The notes below the pieces were generated by a model. The model was not told the DNA's origin. It saw only the letters and a program-made list of their open reading frames with translations, and did no database searches. A DNA stretch of 16,577 bases from Bifidobacteriaceae bacterium (lineage in GTDB: Bacteria; Actinomycetota; Actinomycetes; Actinomycetales; WQXJ01). The translations under genes were made by a program, and so were the position numbers. The stretch covers positions 1 to 16,577 of the forward strand of contig JAITJY010000248.1 of assembly GCA_031278675.1 (NCBI GenBank), in the 5' to 3' direction. This document shows, piece by piece, positions 6,957 to 12,827 of this stretch. Position 1 is the first letter of the stretch; each line of letters begins with the position of its first letter.

Positions 6957-8135
6957 ATGATCCTGGTGGGTGTCGCCGGTGGCATTGCCGCCTACAAGGC
7001 GCCCGCCCTGATCCGCTTGTTGACGGAGGCCGGCCACACCGTCCGCGTTGTTCCCACACCGGCCGCACTGGAATTCGTGGGGGCAGCCACTTTTGAGGCG
7101 CTCAGTGGTGCGCCTGTCGCCACCGACGTGTTTGGTGGCGCCGCTGGAGTGGACCATATCGCATTGGCGGGCGCCGCCCGCGCGGTCGTGGTGGCACCAG
7201 CGACGGCCGATCTGCTCGCCCGCTACGCCGCAGGCATGGCGAATGACCTGCTCACCGCCGTTTTGTTGGCGAGCCGCGCCCCGGTGGTGGTGGCGCCCGC
7301 CATGCACACCGCAATGCTGGAACATCCCGCCACTCAGGCCAATTTGGCTACGCTGCGCGCCCGGGGTGTGATTGTCCTGGATTCGCCTGCGGGCCGGTTG
7401 ACCGGCCCCGACACCGGACCGGGCCGCATGGCTGAACCGGCGGCGATCGCCGCTGCGGTGAGCGCAGCACTGCGTCCCCAAGACCTTGTCGGGGTCCGCC
7501 TCCTGATCAGTGCCGGCGGAACCAGAGAACCACTGGACCCGGTGCGCTTTTTGGGTAACACGTCATCGGGCAAACAGGGCGTGGCCTTGGCGGCCGGCGC
7601 CGCCGCGCGCGGTGCGGACGTCACCTTGGTGGCTGCCAACCTCGCCGTCCCGGCGCCGGACGGCGTTCGGGTGGTCCCGGTCGGCACCGCCCAGGAACTG
7701 GCCGACGCGATGGAGCGCCTCGCACCGGACGCCGACCTGGTGGTGATGGCTGCAGCGGTGGCGGACTTCAGGCCCGCTAGCGCGGCCCTCTCGAAGATCA
7801 AGCGCTCGGGCTTGGATGGATTCAGCCTTGAACTGGTCGCCAACCCGGACATCTTGGCGCGCCTGGTGGAACGGCGTGCGCCGGGCCAGGTGATAGTGGG
7901 TTTTGCTGCTGAGACGGGCGACGGTGAGCGTTCCGCGCTGGCGCACGCCCAGGACAAGGCTCGCCGTAAAGGCGCGGATCTGACCGTGGCCAACGCCGTG
8001 GCCGGCGGTGCAGTGTTCGGGGATGATGTCAACGACGCGGTCCTGCTCGACCGCAGTGGCGGGATCATTGGCCGGGTCGCCGGCACCAAAACAGAGGTGG
8101 CTGAGGCCGTCCTGGACGCTGCGCTCGGCATCTAG
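6957..8135 (+). CDS. coaBC: Bifunctional phosphopantothenoylcysteine decarboxylase / phosphopantothenate-cysteine ligase
   Basis: The 392-residue fusion enzyme carries out two steps of coenzyme A synthesis: ligation of cysteine to 4'-phosphopantothenate (CoaB, C-terminal) and FMN-dependent decarboxylation (CoaC, N-terminal). CoaC motifs are GGIAAYKA near the start, the catalytic His67 in VDHIALAG, APATADLLARYAAGMANDLL, and PAMHTAML (114-121); actinobacteria normally have His instead of Asn in this last motif, so that is not a defect. CoaB begins around residue 180 with LLISAGGTREPLDPVRFLGN and continues with NTSSGKQG, VMAAAVADFRP, KIKRSG and ADLTVANAV. The ATG at 6957 is 7 nt after the rpoZ stop, with GGGGGAG in the end of rpoZ as ribosome binding site. 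The N terminus lacks extra residues before the Rossmann-like strand. Confidence 0.97.
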   Translation: MILVGVAGGIAAYKAPALIRLLTEAGHTVRVVPTPAALEFVGAATFEALSGAPVATDVFGGAAGVDHIALAGAARAVVVAPATADLLARYAAGMANDLLTAVLLASRAPVVVAPAMHTAMLEHPATQANLATLRARGVIVLDSPAGRLTGPDTGPGRMAEPAAIAAAVSAALRPQDLVGVRLLISAGGTREPLDPVRFLGNTSSGKQGVALAAGAAARGADVTLVAANLAVPAPDGVRVVPVGTAQELADAMERLAPDADLVVMAAAVADFRPASAALSKIKRSGLDGFSLELVANPDILARLVERRAPGQVIVGFAAETGDGERSALAHAQDKARRKGADLTVANAVAGGAVFGDDVNDAVLLDRSGGIIGRVAGTKTEVAEAVLDAALGI

Positions 8136-8161
8136 TCTCGCACCGAACCTCCGCCGGATCT

Positions 8162-8305
8162 TCACTGCGTCCGGAGCCTCGCCAGCTCGGCGAAACTCGC
8201 CGCATCGAACACCCCGACGGCCTCCGGGGCGTAGCCGAAGTCGCCGACGAACCGGACCAACCTGGCGGGCAGGCTCGCGGTCGGGGTGGTGAAGTAGGTC
8301 CGGAC
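8162..8305 (-). pseudogene. Short minus-strand coding remnant of unknown family
   Basis: Within the 298-nt gap between coaBC and metK the minus strand encodes about 47 residues (RTYFTTPTASLPARLVRFVG, then DFGYAPEAVGVFDAASFAEL and ARLRTQ, stop at 8162-8164). Third codon positions are nearly all G or C, as in real genes here. On the minus strand AAAGGAG stands 6 nt before the codon at 8305-8303, which is GTC rather than the GTG expected for a start. The frame stays open to an ATG at 8371, but the added codons are unlike coding sequence and run into the inverted repeat. This looks like a small gene that lost its start, or a start I do not recognise. I do not know the family and propose no function. 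Confidence 0.35.
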
Positions 8306-8360
8306 CGGGCGCTCCTTTCGCCTGTTAGCCCAACTTGCCTGGTGCCGTGCCGCCGCTAAG

Positions 8361-8420
8361 CCTGGATCCACCGATGATCGCCGTAGCGAGCAGCACCAGA
8401 CGAGGATCGGTGGATCGAGG
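8361..8420 (+). repeat. Inverted repeat just upstream of metK
   Basis: The arms GATCCACCGAT (8365-8375) and ATCGGTGGATC (8406-8416) are perfect complements. The match extends outward past one mismatch by CCT (8361-8363) with AGG (8418-8420), so the arms are 15 nt around a 30-nt loop. The right arm ends next to the metK -10-like box. It could be a protein operator, or a hairpin in a longer transcript that would hide the GAGG at 8417-8420. No U-run follows, so it is not a standard terminator. I could not match it to a known SAM riboswitch. Confidence 0.6.
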
Positions 8421-8421
8421 C

Positions 8422-8427
8422 TAGGCT
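8422..8427 (+). promoter_or_regulatory. Candidate -10 box for leaderless metK mRNA
   Basis: TAGGCT is followed by 6 nt and then the metK GTG at 8434. This is the standard spacing of a leaderless actinobacterial promoter, where the first transcribed base is the start codon. No clear -35 box is seen at 17 nt upstream, where the inverted repeat lies. Confidence 0.45.
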
Positions 8428-8433
8428 TTCCGG

Positions 8434-9636
8434 GTGAGTGGAACCAAGCTGTTTACTTCTGAATCGGTCACTGGCGGCCATCCGGACAAGCTGTGCGACC
8501 AAATCTCGGACGCGGTGCTGGACGGGCTGCTGGAACAAGACGCCCGGGCGCGGGTGGCGGTCGAATGCTTGATCTCGCACGGGCAGGTGGTTGTCGCCGG
8601 GGAAGTCACCACTGATGCATATGTGCAGGTGGCGGACGTGGCTCGGCAAGTGCTGCTGGAGGCGGGCTATGACAGCGCGGAGGCGGGGATCGACGGGGCG
8701 AGCTGCGGCGTCTCGGTGCTGATCGAGGCGCAGAGCCCCGAGATCGCCGCTGGCGTGGACCGGGCGGTCGAGGTCCGCTCGGGGGCGCGGGCGGGCCGGT
8801 TGGAGGGGAGCCGGGCGGCACGGTGGGAGGAGCAGGGCGCGGGCGACCAGGGGCTGATGTTCGGGTTCGCCGTGGACGAGACCCCCGAACTGATGCCCCT
8901 ACCGATCCACCTGGCGCACCGTTTGGCGTCCCGCTTGGAGGAGGTGCGCCGGACGGATGCGTTGCCTAACCTCCGGCCGGATGGGAAAACCCAGGTCACG
9001 GTCGAATACCTGGATGGTAAGCCGGTGGGTTTGGACACGGTGGTGGTCTCGGCGCAGCATTCACCGCACATCGACGAGTCGGCCCTGGCGGAAGAAATCC
9101 GGCGTCAAGTGGTTGATCCGGTCTTGGCGGCCAGTGGCCTGGCAGCCCCGCGCCGCGTCCTTGTCAACCCGTCTGGCAGCTTCGTGGTGGGCGGTCCGGC
9201 CGCTGATACGGGCTTGACCGGCCGGAAGATCATCGTTGACACGTACGGCGGGATGGCCCGCCACGGGGGCGGAGCCTTCAGCGGCAAGGACCCCTCCAAG
9301 GTTGACCGGTCGGCGTCCTACGCGGCGCGCTGGGTGGCGAAGAACGTGGTGGCTGCCAAGTTGGCCTCGCGCTGCGAGATTCAGTTGGCGTACGCGATTG
9401 GTGCCGCGCAGCCGGTTAGCGTGTCGGTTGACACGTTCGGCACCGCCCCCTTGCCCGATGCCGTCTTGACCCGCGCCGTACGCACCGTCTTTGACTTGCG
9501 GCCGGCCGCCATCGTCGACGCTTTGGGGCTGCTGGGTCCCATCTACCGGCCGACGGCCACCTTCGGTCACTTTGGGCGCCCCGGGTTTGCCTGGGAGCGC
9601 ACCGACCGGGTCGAAGAACTGCTCGCCGCTGTGTGA
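8434..9636 (+). CDS. metK: S-adenosylmethionine synthetase (methionine adenosyltransferase)
   Basis: The 400-residue cytoplasmic enzyme makes S-adenosylmethionine from methionine and ATP, with Mg2+ and K+. Motifs are LFTSESVTGGHPDKLCDQIS, including GHPDK at 15-19; GAGDQGLMFGFA near the middle, the methionine/ATP loop region; and the phosphate-binding GGGAFSGKDPSKVDRSA at about 278-294. The length fits the family. The start is the GTG at 8434, which places the SESV motif at the usual distance; an upstream GAGG is rather far (13 nt) while a TAGGCT box fits leaderless transcription. It supplies the methyl donor for RsmB, encoded downstream. Upstream and downstream gaps of roughly 260-300 nt suggest a separate transcription unit. 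Confidence 0.98.
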   Translation: MSGTKLFTSESVTGGHPDKLCDQISDAVLDGLLEQDARARVAVECLISHGQVVVAGEVTTDAYVQVADVARQVLLEAGYDSAEAGIDGASCGVSVLIEAQSPEIAAGVDRAVEVRSGARAGRLEGSRAARWEEQGAGDQGLMFGFAVDETPELMPLPIHLAHRLASRLEEVRRTDALPNLRPDGKTQVTVEYLDGKPVGLDTVVVSAQHSPHIDESALAEEIRRQVVDPVLAASGLAAPRRVLVNPSGSFVVGGPAADTGLTGRKIIVDTYGGMARHGGGAFSGKDPSKVDRSASYAARWVAKNVVAAKLASRCEIQLAYAIGAAQPVSVSVDTFGTAPLPDAVLTRAVRTVFDLRPAAIVDALGLLGPIYRPTATFGHFGRPGFAWERTDRVEELLAAV

Positions 9637-9707
9637 GCGTCTTTGAGTGTCAGGGGCGGGTTGTAGGCTGGATCAAGGGCGGTCGCCTGGCCCCAAATGC
9701 CCCAAAA

Positions 9708-9713
9708 TATAAT
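9708..9713 (+). promoter_or_regulatory. AT-rich island with a consensus -10 hexamer
   Basis: A short AT-rich patch (about 9704-9715) in otherwise GC-rich DNA contains TATAAT. No matching -35 is evident at 16-18 nt. It may be a melting element next to the stronger promoter 20 nt downstream, or a second start for priA. Confidence 0.25.
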
Positions 9714-9726
9714 ATGGTCGTCAGAC

Positions 9727-9755
9727 TTGTCATACGACGCGCGTTCGGCTAGGAT
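9727..9755 (+). promoter_or_regulatory. Strong candidate promoter for the priA-fmt-rsmB unit
   Basis: TTGTCA (9727-9732) and TAGGAT (9750-9755) have exactly 17 nt between them, the best sigma-70-type promoter in the window. Seven nt later is an ATG at 9763, so the transcript would begin at or next to a start codon that opens a 48-codon frame leading into priA. Confidence 0.6.
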
Positions 9756-9762
9756 CGAGGGT

Positions 9763-9909
9763 ATGGCACAACGCTCCGTAACCGCATCTTTGGGCCCCGC
9801 CGGCGGGCTTGGGGCGGCCTGCGGGCGGGTCAAGGATGTGGCCGGGCAAGGCAGCCAACTAACACCTGGAGTCTTGCCCGCAGCGGGGGTGGCGGAACAT
9901 GATCATTGA
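9763..9909 (+). CDS. Possible leaderless leader peptide upstream of priA
   Basis: A 48-residue frame (MAQRSVTASLGPAGGLGAAC..., ending VAEHDH) starts 7 nt after the -10 box of a near-consensus promoter and stops at 9907-9909. The stop lies 11 nt inside priA, whose ATG is at 9899, in a different frame. The geometry suits translational coupling: ribosomes ending here would reach the priA start. The sequence has no recognisable domain, no amino-acid run that would suggest attenuation, and no membrane segment. Codon use is only moderately gene-like. It may be a true leader peptide or a chance frame in an untranslated leader of about 136 nt. Confidence 0.35.
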   Translation: MAQRSVTASLGPAGGLGAACGRVKDVAGQGSQLTPGVLPAAGVAEHDH

Positions 9910-11857
9910 ACAAGGCGCACTGCCAGGGCTGGGCCCCGCCCGCCCAACGCGCCGCAAACCCCAGATGCAGCCAGCCCCAACCAACCCAATCGCAGTCACC
10001 ACATTGGACCTGTCGGTGCCGCATCTGGACCAAACTTTCGATTACCTGGTTCCCGCCAAGCTTGACGCCGCTGCGCGGGTCGGCGCGCGGGTGCGGGTCA
10101 AGTTCGCGGGGCGTTCGGTTACCGGATTCATCGTGGAACGCCGGGCAGAATCAGACCATCCCGGCAAACTCGCGCCGCTGAGCCGCGTGCCATCCGGGTT
10201 GCCCTTGCTCACGCCCGCGTTATGGCAACTTGCCCAAGCGGTAGCGGAGCGGCAAGCCGGAGTAGTCGCGGACGTGTTGCGGCTAGCCGTGCCGGCCGCG
10301 CACATCGAAACAGAAAAGCGTCTGGCTGCGGCTCGACTGGACCCCGGTGCTGCGCCAGACCCCAGTGCTGGGCTGGATCCCGGTGCTGGGCTGGGCCCCA
10401 GTGTTGGGCTGGGCCCCAGTGTTGGGCTGGATCCCGGTGTTGGGCTGGACCCCAGTGCTGGGCTGGACCCCAGTGTTGGGCTGGATCCCAGTGCTGGGCT
10501 GGACCTGCCGTCCAGTCTTGACCTGTACTTGGGGGCACTGCGTGCTTGGGCGGTGCGAGGGCCGGCGGGCGGCGGGCGGGCACCGCGAGCGGTATGGAAC
10601 TGCCTGCCCGGCGACGACTTGATAAACGGGCTGGTCAGCGCTGTGCGCGCGGTGCTCGCGACCGGTCGGCAAGCACTCCTGGTGGCGCCCAGTGAACGCG
10701 AGGTCAGACGGCTCGTCGAAGCGTTGGCGCCGCTGGGCACCGTGGCGCGGCTCGTGGCCGGGGACGGGCCGGCGGGGCGGCTGGAGGCATACTGGGGGGC
10801 GGCATCGGGCGAGGTGGACGTGCTTGTCGGAACGCGGGCCGCAGCCTACGCCCCGCTCGCCCGGCCCGGGCTGTTGGTGCTGGTGGGGGACGGCGCGTCC
10901 GCCCTAGACGAACAGCACGCGCCCTACGCTGGGGCGCGCACCGTGCTCGCCGTCCGGGCGGCGCAGGAGCGGGTCGCGTTGTTGATGGCGGGCCTGACCC
11001 GCACTGTCGAAGCTCAAGCACTGGTCGAGGCCGGCTGGATGGGCTCGGTGGTGGCGGCCCGGACCGCCGTGCGCGCCGCAACGCCGCTGGTCAGCGCCCC
11101 AAGTGCCGAGGATTTAGCGCGCGAAGGGCCAACTGCGCGCAGTCGGGTGCCGAGCGCAGCCTTCCGGGTGATCCGGGACGGATTGGCTAGCGGGCCCGTG
11201 TTGATCCAAGTCCCCAGCGCGGAACACGAGGTGTTCGGGCTGGCCCGAACCGCAGCCGAATTGGCTCGCGCTTTCCCTGAAGTCCAGATGAAACTGTCGG
11301 CAGCGCGGCCTGGGGTCTTGGAGGCAGTGGAGGCGGCCCCGCAACTGGTGGTCGCAACCCCGGGCGCCGAACCACCGGCTCAAGGCGGCTACGCCGCCGG
11401 CGTGCTGCTAGACGCCGGGGCGCTGACCACGCGAGCCGACCTGGACGCTTCGGTCAACGCCCTGCGGGTCTGGACGGAAGCGGCTGCGCTGGTCAGACCC
11501 TCAGGCAAGGTAATGCTGGTTGGTTCTGGTGGCGGCGCCGCGATCCAGGCGCTGGTGCGCTGGGACCCTGCGGGCCTGGCCGAACGGGAACTGGGCGAGA
11601 GGCGGGAACTGGGTCTGCCGCCATCGTGCAAGGGGGTCGTGGTCAGCGGGGCGCGGGCTGACGTGGCCGATCTGCTCGGCCGGGTCAGTTTCCCGGCGGA
11701 CGTGCGCACCATTCCGGCCGACGACAAGACGATCGTCTTGTTGCCGCTCAGCGGTGCGCGGGCGGGACTTGCGTCGCTTAGGGCTGCGGTGCGCGCACGG
11801 TCAATCGCGCGGAGTGGGGGGGTGGTGCGGGTCAAAGTAGACGGCGAACTGGACTAG
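9899..11857 (+). CDS. priA: PriA-like primosomal protein N', helicase-inactive actinobacterial type
   Basis: The 652-residue protein resembles PriA, which recognises stalled replication forks and restarts replication. The N-terminal DNA-binding part is clear: LDLSVPHLDQTFDYLVPAKL, then GARVRVKFAGRSVTGFIVER, and a winged-helix part (LTPALWQLAQAVAERQAGVV, about 105-125). The C-terminal part RWDPAGLAERELGERRELGL is also typical. It has no Walker A GxGKT/S, no DEAH box and only two cysteines, so neither ATPase nor the usual zinc-binding cluster is possible; actinobacterial PriA proteins are generally like this. Residues 147-202 are a six-residue tandem repeat (GLDPSA/GLDPSV) not expected in the family. 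The ATG at 9899 has GGGGGT 9 nt upstream; an ATG at 9965 is an alternative. fmt follows after 10 nt. Confidence 0.9.
   Translation: MIIEQGALPGLGPARPTRRKPQMQPAPTNPIAVTTLDLSVPHLDQTFDYLVPAKLDAAARVGARVRVKFAGRSVTGFIVERRAESDHPGKLAPLSRVPSGLPLLTPALWQLAQAVAERQAGVVADVLRLAVPAAHIETEKRLAAARLDPGAAPDPSAGLDPGAGLGPSVGLGPSVGLDPGVGLDPSAGLDPSVGLDPSAGLDLPSSLDLYLGALRAWAVRGPAGGGRAPRAVWNCLPGDDLINGLVSAVRAVLATGRQALLVAPSEREVRRLVEALAPLGTVARLVAGDGPAGRLEAYWGAASGEVDVLVGTRAAAYAPLARPGLLVLVGDGASALDEQHAPYAGARTVLAVRAAQERVALLMAGLTRTVEAQALVEAGWMGSVVAARTAVRAATPLVSAPSAEDLAREGPTARSRVPSAAFRVIRDGLASGPVLIQVPSAEHEVFGLARTAAELARAFPEVQMKLSAARPGVLEAVEAAPQLVVATPGAEPPAQGGYAAGVLLDAGALTTRADLDASVNALRVWTEAAALVRPSGKVMLVGSGGGAAIQALVRWDPAGLAERELGERRELGLPPSCKGVVVSGARADVADLLGRVSFPADVRTIPADDKTIVLLPLSGARAGLASLRAAVRARSIARSGGVVRVKVDGELD
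10337..10504 (+). repeat. 18-bp tandem repeat (minisatellite) inside priA
   Basis: Nine full units of 18 bp run from 10337 to 10498, followed by a 6-nt partial unit. A typical unit is ctggaccccagtgctggg. Units 4 and 5 (10391-10426) are identical; others differ by single changes such as GAC/GAT/GGC, CCC-AGT/CCC-GGT and GCT/GTT, and unit 1 ends differently. Each unit encodes six residues (L-D-P-S-A/V-G), so gain or loss of units keeps the frame. The array sits between the winged-helix part and the helicase-like part of PriA. Confidence 0.95.
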
Positions 11858-11860
11858 GGT
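11855..11860 (+). promoter_or_regulatory. Possible -10 box for a leaderless fmt transcript
   Basis: TAGGGT overlaps the priA stop codon and lies 7 nt before the fmt ATG. The AGGG in it could equally serve as a ribosome binding site at 8-9 nt spacing. No -35 box is clear, so ordinary translation from the priA transcript is as likely. Confidence 0.25.
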
Positions 11861-11867
11861 TTTGGCA

Positions 11868-12827
11868 ATGCGCATTGTGTTCGCGGGGACGCCCGCTGTG
11901 GCGGTGCCCTCACTGCGGGCCCTGGCTGACTCGACCCACGAGCTAGTGGGCGTAGTGACGCGGCCAGACCGGCGGGCCGGCCGGGGGCGACACCTCCAGG
12001 CGTCGGCGGTCAGCCTTGTCGCGGAGGAGCTGGACCTGCCGGTAGCGAAGCCGGCGCAGCCCGGTGACCAGGAGTTTCTTGACCAACTGCGGGCTTGGCG
12101 CCCGGACGCGGCAGCGGTCGTGGCTTACGGCGCGTTGCTACCGCAAAGCGCCCTCGACATCCCGCCGCTGGGCTGGATCAACCTGCACTTCTCGCTCCTG
12201 CCGGCCTGGCGGGGTGCCGCACCGGTGCAGCATTCGATTTGGCACGGCGACGAGTTCACCGGCGCCACCACCTTCCGTATTGTTCCGGAACTTGATGCCG
12301 GCCCCGTGTTTGGCACGATGACGTATGCCATACCGCCGCACGCCACGGCCGGTGACGTGCTCGGTGTGCTCGCGCGCGATGGCGCAAAGCTGCTGGTCGA
12401 TACGATGGATGCGATCGCGGCGGGGGTCGCGCGGGCCGAACCCCAATCCGGGGAAGGCACATCCTACGCCGGCAAGATCACCGTCGCGGAGGCCGCCGTT
12501 ACCTGGGCGGCCCCACACTGGGCGGTAGACCGGCAGATCAGGGCCTGCACGCCGGATCCCGGCGCGTGGACCACGCTGCGCGGCAGTCGGATCAAACTCG
12601 GGCCGGTGCGGCCCTTGAATGAAGGTGATGCGGCGGGAGTTGGGCCCGGGCCGAGGCCCGGGCTGGCCGCTGGAGAATTACTTCCCGGCAAGAAGTGCGT
12701 TCTGGTTGGAACGGCTGGGCGGCCCGTTGTCTTGGGTCAAGTCGCCCCGGCGGGCAAGGCGTATATGGACGGCGCCGCGTGGGCCCGGGGCGCGCGAATT
12801 GAAAGCGGAGAGAGGTTTGGATCGTGA
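11868..12827 (+). CDS. fmt: Methionyl-tRNA formyltransferase
   Basis: The 319-residue cytoplasmic enzyme formylates initiator Met-tRNA using 10-formyl-tetrahydrofolate. It starts MRIVFAGTPAVAVPSLRAL, as in the family, so the ATG at 11868 is chosen over an in-frame TTG at 11862. The catalytic triad is visible: Asn105 and His107 in INLHFSLLPAWRGAAPVQHS and Asp143 in ELDAGPVFG, within one residue of the E. coli numbering. The C-terminal OB-like domain that grips tRNA is present (SRIKLGPVRP to ARGARIESGERFG). Before LAAGELLPG there is a Gly/Pro-rich insert (GVGPGPRPG) encoded by a perfect palindrome. The gene is 10 nt after priA and overlaps rsmB in GTGA, so the three are probably translated from one mRNA. 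Confidence 0.97.
   Translation: MRIVFAGTPAVAVPSLRALADSTHELVGVVTRPDRRAGRGRHLQASAVSLVAEELDLPVAKPAQPGDQEFLDQLRAWRPDAAAVVAYGALLPQSALDIPPLGWINLHFSLLPAWRGAAPVQHSIWHGDEFTGATTFRIVPELDAGPVFGTMTYAIPPHATAGDVLGVLARDGAKLLVDTMDAIAAGVARAEPQSGEGTSYAGKITVAEAAVTWAAPHWAVDRQIRACTPDPGAWTTLRGSRIKLGPVRPLNEGDAAGVGPGPRPGLAAGELLPGKKCVLVGTAGRPVVLGQVAPAGKAYMDGAAWARGARIESGERFGS
12644..12663 (+). repeat. Perfect GC palindrome inside fmt
   Basis: Arms GCCCGGGCC (12644-12652) and GGCCCGGGC (12655-12663) are separated only by GA. It encodes the Gly/Pro/Arg-rich linker in the C-terminal domain of Fmt. On DNA it could extrude as a cruciform; in RNA the 2-nt loop would open slightly to form a very stable hairpin. Confidence 0.8.

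Noticed and set aside
7302..7325. Loss of the catalytic Asn in the CoaC PxMN motif (His117 here)
   Set aside because: Actinobacterial CoaBC normally carries PAMHT at this site, so it is a lineage feature and not a defect.
10337..10504. CRISPR array
   Set aside because: Units are contiguous 18-bp copies with no spacers and lie in a coding gene.
10209..10672. Several long frames in other phases and on the minus strand over the priA repeat
   Set aside because: An 18-bp repeat without stops opens every frame; only the PriA frame connects to conserved domains at both sides.
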